Below, piece by piece: positions 1 through 12,700 of a DNA stretch of 64,000 nt. The DNA comes from Cliona cf. orientalis (taxonomy: Eukaryota; Porifera; Demospongiae; Clionaida; Clionaidae), in assembly GCA_963930775.1 (NCBI GenBank), contig OZ005693.1:6820001-6884000 (forward strand), written 5' to 3'. Made by a program: the position numbers and the translations under genes. The notes beneath the pieces are model-generated. The model was not told the DNA's origin, did no database searches, and worked only from the letters and a program-made list of their open reading frames with translations. The stretch's first letter is position 1. Each line of letters opens with the position of its first letter.

Positions 1-624
1 GAAAAAGCAGTCCTGAAAATCAAATCTATGGTGTAAATGACACCCAAGAGGTATCGGTGCCCACCCCTTCACAAAATAAATAAGGCCAAGCAAAGTTAAT
101 TTATAGTTTCTCAGGCCCGTCTGCATCAAATTTCTGTTTGGTTGACATCTCACAACTGTAGAGCCCATGAAAGTGTTATTTAGCCAGCAACTAGCATGCT
201 ATTTTCTTCAAAAATATGACGTCATCTGCTGCAGACTGAAACTTATCCTACAAGCGACTGATGAAACTTCTCTCTACTAAATAGAACACTAAACTTGATT
301 ATTAGGCTCTCTGGTTTGACTTCAATATTTGTATTTCAGCACTAGTGAAAATGGGTGTAGTTACTATTGCCATGCCCATTTATCATTAAAAAAAATAAAA
401 AGCCGCCTCCCGCATGGGTTTTGAAATTTGAAAGCCTGAGAAACTAGTAATCAAGTTTGTTTGGCCTAAAAGCCACCATTGAATACGAGCCGCTCTCAAT
501 TATTAGTGGCCACACTCCAGCAGGACTGAAATTAATAGTAGCTGCGGTTACTAATTTTGAATAAATACGGTACCTTCAATACAGAGTATAGGAAGTCAGG
601 ATCAATGACATTCATGGTTGGATT

Positions 625-630
625 TTTATT
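625..630 (-). promoter_or_regulatory. Candidate poly(A) signal of the lipase gene
   Basis: AATAAA on the minus strand, about 32 nt past the stop codon at 664-662, in AT-rich sequence. This is a good position for a very short 3' UTR. Transcript data would be needed to be sure. Confidence 0.4.
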
Positions 631-661
631 TTTTGGTGCTTGCATCTATTTAATGCCTTAC

Positions 662-754
662 CTATACAATAGACAGTATCCAATCTTTAATCAAACTGCG
701 AGCTCTTTGTTGATCCTTGTCATGAAGAACTTCATGCTGAGAACCATCAAATGT
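662..754 (-). CDS. MGLL-like: Lipase exon 7 (terminal), catalytic His
   Basis: Follows a ctgcag acceptor at 760-755 and starts in phase 0. It encodes 30 residues and a TAG stop. It reads TFDGSQHEVLHDKD and aligns with the human segment that holds the catalytic His. The intron before it is about 4.6 kb, the longest of this gene, and holds several nested repeats. Confidence 0.9.
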   Translation of the reverse strand, partial: TFDGSQHEVLHDKDQQRARSLIKDWILSIV

Positions 755-3700
755 CTGCAGTTACCTTACATAATTAAGACTGTGGTTACAAATATCTAGA
801 TCCGGGACAGTATAGTCGTGCACAAATTCAATTTCTCCTAGGCTGGATCCTGGTAATGCATCTGTTTGGAGTAGTTGCACTTACACTTGTGATAAGAGTG
901 CTCTGTCAGTTAATGCAAGTATTGAGCAAGTGCCCACTCCTGGGTAAGCGCCCATGGGTCAGGGGTCAATGTAGCAGCTTTTACATGTATATAAATGTAT
1001 TCAATTCAGGTAAGCACCACATGTGGCCCAAAATTTCGAATTATGGGTGCTTTCCAGGGAGTCAGAAACACTGAGTTTTGGCACTCATCCCACACTGGTT
1101 AGGAAATTTCTAAGTTACTCTACTGCACACTAAGATTCCCCCTACCAGGGATGAATAAGGACCACTTCTTGAATTACATGGAATATTTGTATCAATAAAA
1201 GAATCTCATACTGTTTTCAATATTATAGGGGCCTCTTTTATCTGACTACCGTGTAGCCGGAAAATTTGGTGGGGAATTAAATTTGGCAGTTTGGCGGTCT
1301 ATATTATAAACGCCGAATTAAAATCCGCCAAAATTTCCTACTCGCATATATACGTATGGCGATCCCGTACTGAACCACCAAATTTAAATCCACCAATATT
1401 CTTGCAATAGCAATTTTGGGCTGAACCACCAAATTTTATTCCCACCAATATTTCTGGCTATACGGATGTTACTACTCCAATTAGAGCTCTATAGAAAACA
1501 TACCCCGCACCCTGCATCTGCATCCTGCACCACAGAGATGAGTTACAGTAGCATGCGTGAGTTCACTGATGGATTTTAACTGCACGCTATACTAGGCTGT
1601 GTGTATGAACAAAAAGAACATGTGATAGGCACGGTTAATAAAATTTTGTGATGCTCGTGGACTGTACTCACATTTTGAAGAACATTATGGTAAATTTTCG
1701 TTTTTGGATTTGTGGTACTTACGAGTCGCTCAGATGCCTAGATCTCAAGATGTGGTGATATTCGTGCTGATGACAACAGATAGATAAAACCGATGCTTTA
1801 CCCCTTGCTGCGTATGCGTGTGCGGGGTGATAATAGCACCATCATAATATTATAGTGGGAAATTATCGAGGGGTTCAATTTTCATGGTTTCATAGACAAG
1901 CCTATTACAAAAAATAATATCCTTTCTCATAAATAATAATTTAACTACCATGTGTGGAACGTTTTGCTACAAATTTTCTTTGCCTTGGGACTTGCCTGTA
2001 CAGTAATAACAATTCAATAATGGTCGATTGCAATAGCTCAATTTCGACGTAGAAAAATTAGCTAGGTCTACAAAATGAAATGTTACATTATGCATATAGT
2101 TTAAAGCTTTAAAGAATTTTGTCTACATTCACTCTATGCTATCTGTTGACTTAGCTACTTGGGGTTATTCATGGCTGGCTCTCTCTTTTAGTATTGTTTG
2201 TATTTATTTCAAGCCAGTTCACAAAATTGAGGGCAAGGTGCGACAGCGGGATAAGCAGTGAAAAACTGTGACTCCCGCCTAAGGCGCTGTTTTAGTGCCG
2301 GTATTGTCCAACCAACTGGCCGGGCAACAATCCGGGCTTTAGTCTATCCCGGCCAATTGCCCAGGCAATAACTGCGGCAATAACTATCTGGCTCAGGAAA
2401 TTGCCCGGGCAATAATCCAACCCCCACAACTCAAGTGCCCAGGCAAACACCGCGGCATTTTGGCACGCCCAGCCTGCAGACCCAGCGTCTAGAACGCGCG
2501 CCAAGTACGCACATTATCCCAATACGCATGCGCAGCCCGGCATCTTGTCCACGCCCCCTAACTGTTGCGCACATGTCTCTCTTTCTGAAGCGCTAGCCGA
2601 CTAAAAAAGATGAATCCTAACGCCAGCAGAAAAGTGCGCTCCGACAGCGACGACGATTTCAAAACGACACCATTTCAAATGCAGCGAACTAGGACTAGTA
2701 GGAGGCTGAATCTATTGCTGCGCCGCAGGAACCATTGTCAGCCCGCTACAAGTGTTGAACCATAGGGTTCAGGGGCGTACCCAGGATTTAATACAGGGGG
2801 TTTCTAAGTAGTTGCATGCAAAGCGCACGCGAAAAATTTGGGCCACGCCCTCTAATTAACGATCGCTGTTTAGCATGTTTCAGCAACAGTTTGCCAGATT
2901 CTTGAAGATTTTAGCAAAGAAACACAAGGAAAACACCAGAGGAGAGTTCTAGGCTAGGTTTTAAGAGATTTTAGTGCCTGCAGATGGAATCTGGAAACCA
3001 AGGGGGTTTCCTATAGCAGCTAAGTCATACTAAGATAATGCTGAATCTGACTGCCAAGGGGGATTTCCAGGCAACGAGGAAACAACTAAAGTACGCCCCT
3101 GGGGTTGAATTTGGATCTAGACTTTGCACAGCGATCAACATAGCCAGAGCATCCATCAGAGCTAAGGCCAATCGCCCATCACTACGTACAGAACTAGGAC
3201 GACGGTTTAACAACGGGGCTAGTATTTCAGGACTGCCAGCTCGCGGCATGTGAGGAGGAGGCACCACAAATCAGCCCTACCTCGAGCATGCGCATTGGGA
3301 AAGTGTGCATACTTGGCGCGCGTTCTAGATGCCGGGTCAGCAGGCCGGGCGTGCCTAAATGCCGCGGTGTTTGCCTGGGCACTTGTGTTGTGGGGGCTGG
3401 GTTACTGCCCGGCCAGTTTCCTGAGCCAAATACATGTAGCTTGCTCCAATTATTGCTGCAGGCAGTTATTGCCTGGGTAATTGGCCGGGATAGACTAAAG
3501 CCCGGATTGTTGCCCGGCCCGTTGGTTGGACAATACTGGCACTAAAACTGCGCCATACCCACGTGATTCAAGACAGTTAGCACCTATGTCAGGATCATAA
3601 ATGGGTATTTTAGCCATAAATTTTGCCATCACTGATTGTGATTGCTGAAGAGCAACATGGAAATCCTTTACCTGAATAAATATGTCCATGGCCAGATAGT

Positions 3701-6700
3701 TGCCGCACTAATTCTCATACCAAAAGCTAAAGAAAGCTTGACCTGCATTTGACATAACATTTTCTTATAGAGATAAATACCTAGGTTTTGAAGAATGATC
3801 CTTAATAGCATTATCTGTTCTACTCTACTTCAAGAAACTTTTCTGGTCCATTTTGCATGATATTGGCACTTGTTCGGTGGAGCATAGCCAGGTATCTTTG
3901 AACAGTGCATTCATATAACCACAGTACTGTACCGTTGCGAAAAAGGGCCCATGGGCGGTGCACCTTACATTGAACCTAGAATAGGGGATGGGCTGATATT
4001 CATGGTATTAGTGTCGCAGTTAGACACGAAAGAATGCCCAGGTAAATTAGCAATGCATAGGCGTAGGAACTTGGGGGGGGGGGGGGGGGGGGGGGTGCTG
4101 TAGCCCCCCCCCCCCCAATATTCTAGGAAGGGGGGCAGAGCCCCCTTTGTTCGCCAGCCCAGTAATGCTACTGAACACAGACTTGTAAACAGTTTATCAA
4201 GCCTGATTATGAGTAAATGTGCCTCAATAGCTGCAAATCTATTGCACTTGACTTTGTTCATTTTTTCACTGAGAAACTCGTAATAACACCCTCGATCGTG
4301 CAAAAATGGGTGTGATTTGCCACAACATGGGCGTGGTCGTGAAATTTTCGTGCGCACTTCGATTCAGCCCCTCCAACCTTCAGTATCTTCCTACGCCTAT
4401 GCAATGGGGTCTTCAGCTGTTGATTTCAGGCTTATTCAAGCAAGGTTACCAGTCGAGAGCGAGGGCAGCCAGCCATCGGGCCGATACTTCACCATGTGAC
4501 ATTGATGGTAGCCGTATTAAGTGGGCATATAATATAGTTACAATCACTAGCCATGCAAAATTATTCTTTTGTGCTGAAACGCGGCATAACTAATTAGGTT
4601 TAGTTCTGCAGCTGTTTGGTAGGTTACTTATCGATCTTACCATGATCATTTGAGCTTCCTTTTTCCGGACCGGCTACACATGGGCACATATTCGAATAAA
4701 CATAAGCAGACCTCAGCAGGAAATAGAGCCAAAGTGGGGGGTGGGCCAATATTCTGTAGTGGGCCCTCCTTCACGAGGGTACGGTATACTCAAAGCAGTG
4801 GCTCTATTTGCCACACAAATCACCATCTTAGATCAACAGAAGAGGATTTGGCATTTCGAAAGGATGAAACTAGTCTGTTTTGAATTTGGTGGTTTGAACA
4901 TGGCACTTGAGTAAACAAGTTATTGATACCCCAGCATTTGATGGAGCAATAATGGACCTGAAATTTGGTGTACTTTAGGCCATGAAAATTCAATAGACCC
5001 AACCAAACCTTGTTTTACTATACACAAATCCTATCTACTGTAGTATCCTGGGTAGCACCCATGGGCGCTTAAACATAAATCACAATTTTGGCCCGCATGG
5101 GTGCTTACCCGGGATATAACTTCCATATGTTTGTATAGAAGCTGCTATATTGACCCCTAGAAATGCGGTACATGGCCGCTTGCCCGGGATACTATGGTAA
5201 TGTATAGCTATACTTGTGGTACACAAGTAGCTATTGTTTATAGAGCAATGCCTTATGGATTTGAAACCTTTATCCCAGAGAAATTTGTTTGGGTATACAG
5301 ATTTATGATAGGTCTTACTACATACTTCAAACGTCTTGTTAGAGCTAGATACATTAGCAAAGATGAACTCTGATGCTGAAAAGGGAACCAGTTGATCACT
5401 ATTTCCGTGAAATATCAACATGGGAAGAGAAATCTCGTGGACTTTTTGCCTGATCTCCTTGATTGCAGACAATGCTTCAGAACCCCATCTGGCTTTCAAT
5501 GCTCCATGATATATCAAAGGATCATCAACATATCGCTGAACCTGCACAAGGTACATACACAGTTGAATGCACATACATGTACCATAGTGTCCTGGCTAAG
5601 TGCCCTTGGGCACTAACCTGGGATATAACTTCTATACGTTTGTATATAAGCTGTTGCATTATCTCCTTGAAATGTGCTACATGGGTGCTTACCCAGGAGT
5701 GGAGACACTATGATAATATGTACAATGTCAAATACAAGTACCACAGTTGCTCAAATAGAAGACAAATTTGAATATTAAAAGGCCGGTCCCATTTAGAAGC
5801 TGATGACACTCGGGTTAAGATAAAATTACACTGATGAAATACATTGCCTCTATAATAGGGGCCATTCAGTGTACCCCTACACTGTTTGTTCCCAATAGTT
5901 ACTATAGGGAACGAACAGTGCACCCCCACTAAAGGTGTCCTGTGTTACTATAGGGGACAAACAGTGTACCCTTACACATTTATCCCCTAAAGTATTATAG
6001 GAGGCTGTAGGAAAATAGTATTTTATTTCTGGGACTCTGCTGAGAGCAAGCTAGCAACTGGGTGTGATTTCTGCTAATTTGATGTGTCAAATATAATATC
6101 AATTCTGAAGGTGTCAATTCCAGAATTAACCACTAATTATGCTGAGATGCCACAAAGGGTCGTGCCACAGGCATGCGCTTAATATAATATTACATCTACC
6201 ATGCATGGAGTGAGCAACCCTTATACCTCTGCTCTCCTTGGAGGGTGAGCCCTACCGTGGCGGGGCAGGACAAGCAACTTGTCAGCCGGGCCTTAGTACA
6301 TGCGCAGGATTAAGCTGTGGCCTAGAAAGCGGTAAATGCTCATTAGCTGACTGATATGTTCATAGGGTGCATAGCATGCATGCCAGGATTTTAATTATGA
6401 TTGGGGGGGGGGGGTAAAAAGAGAGGCAAGTCCTGCCGACACGGCCCAGTGGATCAAGTCCCACCCCCCCAAGGATAAATTTGGATGTAACCCACAAATG
6501 ATGGATATTAAATTTATGTACATGTATACTAAGTGCACAAATGCCTAAACAATGCAGCTGGTAAACTTGTTCTTTGTCAGGGGAGAATGATCACAGTAGT
6601 AAAATAGGGTACTTGGATGATTTCCCCTTATTTGCAGAATATTTAAGAGAGCTGTTACTGGACAAAGAGTGGCACCCGCATTTAGAACCCAGGACTTTGT

Positions 6701-9700
6701 TAGCTAGACCCTCTGAAATAGCTGATGGGTGCTTGTTAGCTGAGGGGTGACTTTTCTTGGCTGGTGTGCATGTATGTGTGGCATGAGAGAATTCGATCTG
6801 GAAGCCATTAGCGACGAAGTAAAGCAGCAGCTAAGAGTTATATATGGGCATCTGATGAAGACTCCAAAAGTGATGGTGGTACGAGTGCAGCAGCTACAGG
6901 GCACTATGGACTGCGGCCTCTGCGATCACGTATGCTGTGAGCCTGGCCACTGGAAGAGATCAGGCAAGAGTAAAGTTCAAAGAGCAGCTAGTGTACGAGA
7001 TCATTCTTTGTGGACTGCATTAAGAAGAGACGCATTGATACCTTTCCCACTGTTAAGGAAATAGCACGTGTAGCCAGGCCAGATACTATTGATCTGTAAC
7101 TTTCTAACTATAATAAGCAGTATGTTATTGCACTGCTCTACATTTATCCTCTTTGACATGGAGATCAAGTACAAAACTGTTATAGTGCTAGTGGATAAAC
7201 CCTACAATACTACAAGCCTCCTTTAGTACGATAGGAGACAAACAGTGTACCCATACACTGTCTATCTCCTATATACTTGGGCAGTAAATGTGGATTCAAT
7301 GCTGACCATATTAGTGTCGAGCCCCCCTATACTATAGGGGACAAACAGTGTAGGGGTACACTGTTTGTCCCCTATAGTAATATAGGACATCTTCAGTGGG
7401 GGTACACTGTTCGTTCCCTATAGTAACTATTGGGAACAAACAGTGTGTGGGTACCCCTATAGTATAGAGGCAATGTTTTTTATCAGTGTAAAATTGTACG
7501 CACCCCTTGCACAGCAGACTTATTTAAGGTTCAATGGCTCATGGAAATAACAACCCTGGTGTGTTGTATCAAGCTCCACACTGCGACATTGAAAAACTCA
7601 AATCAACTTCCCTTACATGTACAGCAGCCTCCGATTCTTGGAGTCACTAGCTAACTTCCTCAAAACATTTTAAAGGACTACAACGCAAAATCTTGGCACA
7701 ACACTGAAGGTCAGTGAGCAGTATTGCTTGTCCAAATTATATCATTGCTGTAAGTTGTTGGGTCCAAACACCGCATGCATGCATATAAGCTTAGCTTGCC
7801 AAGAGTCAAAGGGTGCCACGAGAATGCACCTGGCATGGCAGCTAATCATACATACTCTTAGAGTTGAAAATCAAGAAGCTTAAAAATCCGCAAATGACGG
7901 TAAAAATGGCAAACAAAGCGTTTTCGGCGAAATCCACACCATTGATGCGTTTGAAACGCCATAAGGAACCTTACAACACTACACTTAGGACTCACAAACA
8001 AGGTATGTAGCAGCTAGCTTGGTAACAGACACACAGATACACTCGCACACACACAAAATGACTACCATAACCCTCCGGCGCATGCACCGAGGGTTAATAA
8101 ACACGTATATAGTCATACCTCCTCCTTCAAACTGCTTATGACAGATGGATTAATAGATTTGATTCCCAATTGAGGAAGAAGACCACCAACAGCATGAACT
8201 ATGCCTTGCTAAATAGGTTATCAATATCATCATAAGTCTACAGCGACATAGGTATTAAATATTATTCCTATTATACAATTAAACTTACCGTAAACCAGCC
8301 AGCAACCTTAGGATCAACTTCAGCTGATGGTGAACTTAAAATTAATCCAGCAAATATTTCTTGCTTTAAAGTAGCCACATGTAGAGCAATTAGTCCTCCC
8401 TACAACATTTATATGTACAAATCAATATATTCCTGATAGTACCATACTTACATTTGAGTGTCCCATCAAAAAGCATGGAATATCTGGATACTCAGCTTTT
8501 GTATCTTCAACATGTTGAATGACATCATCATAATATACTCTAAAATTGCTGATGTGTGCTCGGTCTCCTTCACTTTTACCATGACCAACTGCAGCAATAG
8601 TAGCAAAATCAATACTATATTATTGTATAAAAATGGTTATGAACAGAAGTCTTATTAACCCTCGGCGCATGCACAAGAGTTATGGTAGTCATTTTGTGTG
8701 TCTGTTACCAAGCCAACTGCTATATACCTTGTTTGCGAGTCCAAAGTGATCGAGGGTTCCTTATGGTGTTCCAACTGCAACTTATGCACTTATAAATGGA
8801 ACGCTGTATACAGAGTATTACCATCACTGCATGCGCGAGGGGTGTGGTAGTGCATGCCAGTAGTCATTCTCCATACACTATCTATAGCAATGCGCTGAGG
8901 GTTTTGCACGATAGTGCTTTATTATATTAAGAACATGAATTCGAAGCAAGCATAGAGTTCCCACTTCCTATCAGATATGATCACTCAGCTATTTATGTTA
9001 AGCACATACAGCATAAGTGTATGTGTACGCACTTCTCGATTTAGATTCAGTGGTGTAGGGCCTACCTGGGCCAGGCCCGGGTAACATTTTGAGTAATAGC
9101 TGAGGATTTTATTGGCAAATTAGCTTACCAGGCCACTGGATACTTGATTGACCTGATGACCTAGTGATGTGCTATTATTTAGAATCAGAGGCTGCAGGAT
9201 GTGCACTAATTAGGAGTATAGAATGATGTTGTGCATGTGAGAGCAAGGCAAATAGTGCTGTACATGTGATAAAGCGCTCTGATATATTATGGAAGCGAGA
9301 AATTAAAGGTTAATTGATTGGAGGCATACATCTAGAATTGTTCGAGAACTTGCATGCAGATAGCAACTGAGAATGATGATACTTCATTCCATTGGGACAC
9401 TTGTATTGGAATCTGTGGATTCCATTGGGTGAACGTAACATGCCTAGGGCACTTGTATTGGAATCTGTGTACAAGTTAACTGTTTGGTGAAAGTTTCGGC
9501 TAGGAAAGTTTCGGCTAGGATGCTCCAGTGGTTCCCCAGACGGTTGCCAAAATCACCATTTGTGATTGTTCAATGGCTTCTAGTCACATTGATCACCAAA
9601 TTGGTGAAAGTTGGAGGAGTGTAGCTAGTAGGTAATGATTGCTTGGTGAAATGAACACCATTGGTGCAATCAAAACCCTCGGCGCTGAGATTTATTGCAC

Positions 9701-12700
9701 TATTAGAGAACAGAGTACAGCTAGTCTATAGCTACATGTTAAGCAAGCAACACTGTTGGTATTGTAGAGAGTAACCGCACTAACACTGATTACACAGCAC
9801 TACATGTACATAATAGTACCATGTGCGTGTCAGATCAGCAGATCTAGTACAAAGTAAAGCCAAGAAGTGTAGTTGATAGCCTACTGTGACTAGCGATGAG
9901 TTGGTCGAGTTACAAGAACTATCGCTAAACCTACACACTAATCTTCTTGAAATGAAGCAGTTGCTGTCACTTCATCGATTGAGAGCTCGACAACAAGCAA
10001 AGATGGCAGCAGTGGTCAGCAACGTCACCAAAACTTTTGAACAAAGCATTTTCAACAAAATCCACACAGTTCAGATCCACAAAAAGCCTAATGACACCTT
10101 GTTTTCAACGTATAAAACAAGTATGTAGCAGCTAGCGCAGTAACAGACACACACACACACACTCACATACAGGACAACTACCGTAACAATTTGGCTACGA
10201 TACTTTCATAGCTTCGGGAACCCCTGATGCCCTAATCAGCCTTAATACAAAAGTGAGGCAAGGTGATGGTGATTTATAGGCATGGCTCCTGCATTTGCAT
10301 AGCCACGGAAATCAGTGCACAGATTCTAGCAGCCTAAAATGAATAAAACTGATCCAATTACAGTGACCGAAATATGTCCAGGATCAATCTCGTTTAGGGT
10401 CTTAATTCATCAACTTTTGTTACATGCACGATGCAAACAGTCATAATAGAAATGTGTCATAGTCTTACCCTGATCATGGCCAAACACCAGTATACCACTC
10501 TGAATAAGAACTTCAATGAGCTCATTGTAGCGTCCCATATGCTCTCCAACACCATGCGCAACAAACAGTAGAGCCCTGAGTGAAATGAGAAATGTCACAA
10601 TAATAGCTAGAGCTCTGTAGAGCACATACCCCGCGCGCACATTGTGCAATCTATAGAATCACTTTTGTGTGCATGGCTATAATTTTGTGAACTTCAGAAA
10701 ATTAGTGGAAGTGCTGCTTAATTGTATGTAGCTACCAGAGGTCCTGGTGACAAAAAGCACTCTCTCTGTACCAGATCTAGACTACTAGGAGATATGAACT
10801 GACTATAGATTTCACGAGCATTATTAATTTAAATGATCTTTACCAGTCATATTCTTGGCTACTTAATTGTGCGTATGAGCAGAAAACACAATGGGCATGC
10901 ATTATGCATTGAGTAGGCACTGTCGATCGGCGTGGCTATGTTAGCCAACAAAAAGGCACAAAATAGACGCCCATGGAGCAGGATGGACATTCCATTTTCA
11001 CCTCATATAGTCACTACTATGATTATACTTGGGTGGCTAAGGTGCACACAAGTGGCTTTAGTCCTAATTGTTAGTTTGTATCAAGAAAAGTACATAATCA
11101 TGAATATCATTCATCCAAAGCTGCAGCCTTGCAGCAGTGGCATGTCAAAGGCGGGGAGGGCTCAGGGTGCTCTAGCTCTAGTACCCCCCCCCCCCCCCCC
11201 CAGCTTGGGCACTATAGCCAGCTGAGTAGCTCAGTGGCAACACTTTAAATGTTGATAATCAACAATTGGTAGTCAAAATCAACAATAAAATTACTGGCTC
11301 TAATAATTATTTGCTCTCTAAATAGCAATTTCTCATCGCTACTTGGCTGAAAACTATCTTCATTATTAATTCTGTTTGCTAGCTATCTTCAACAATAGGT
11401 TAACGAGGTGTGTGATCAACATTTTGGGGGTGTGGCTAAAAAAATTTGCACCTCTCATTCTATGTTGAAAAACATTTTTGGATTACTAGAACAAATCATT
11501 TGTTCTAGTGATCCAAAAATTTTCAACATAGCTACGTTGAATGATAGCTGCATGCATGTATGATAAAACTCATCTATAATACAATGAAGTGATTCATACA
11601 TTCCAACGGAGTATAATGGCCTGTATCCTACTTAAAACTTCTAAAATTTCACTAGATCCTACTAATCCTTAAAAAAATCCCACTAAATCTAAATCATACT
11701 ACACCTAAAATCTAAAATGTTTCCCACTAAATCATCCTACTAAACCCTATAAAATTCTCTGAAATCCTACAAAATGTTATGATAATATCTCTAAAATTCC
11801 AGTAAATACTACTAATATCATTAAATAGGCAATTACAAACGCATGCAAACAACACTGCAAATATCTTAAGGATACTTTTGTTTGCAGGCACTAAATTTAG
11901 CGAAATTAGCAATTTGCCCAAATTTTCGCTAAAAATTGTATATGTAACCTGCAAATATTAATAAATAGAATGCTAATTTTGAAAAATCACTAAAATGAGT
12001 ACCCGCTAAACGCACTATTTCCGAAATACGCTAAAATTTGTACCCACAAATAATCGTAGCCCAAAGGTAGTACATGTACATGCAATTTGTATGAATACCT
12101 CTAGCTTCAGATGAACTCGAACTAACAGTTGAGCCATTCTCATTATTACAACGGCCTAGAAACATTCGTAAACAATGTACCAGACTTGCATCTGCGTGCA
12201 GCTAAATACCTTAAAACCAAGAAATTTGGTTTATCACTAAAAATTCAATCATTTCCGCCCCAACTTAAGCCAGGTATATATCTCATAGAGTCAAGTAGAC
12301 TCCATAAGTAGGGATGGCCCGGATATGCCATATATGTAATACAAAAACAAAACATTAATAACTCAGAACAACTGGAATTTTAAGATTTTTTTTAACTTTC
12401 ATATTCGTGATGTACGCCAGAATATCTATCCATCAAGCCCTAAAAAATCCATAGAAACAATCAGCTGTTTTTAAGTTGTAAAAAAGGTGCATTTTGTTAA
12501 TCTTCTTTCTTTCATCTTATCCAGGGTTAACTCAAGTATAAATCCACTCCATTTTGAGCGTAGGTCCACGGTACGCTATTTTTGCTATAGTGTCAGTCAA
12601 TGAACCAGTGGTTTATGCTTCGCATTCTACAAGTGGGTGTATCTGACACGCCATTTTATCATATAATGCTCCTACACTGTTGCCATGGTGAAGTTAGTGC

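Noticed and set aside
557-799. 80-codon plus-strand ORF
   Set aside because: It is antisense to the last exon of the lipase, where the minus strand carries the conserved catalytic His segment.
3965-4357. 130-codon minus-strand ORF
   Set aside because: It runs through the poly-G/poly-C hairpin (reading as poly-Pro/Gly) and across a MITE boundary.
6665-6720. tRNA-like segment (GAACCCAGGA)
   Set aside because: Only a T-arm-like word is present; no matching acceptor, D or anticodon arms.
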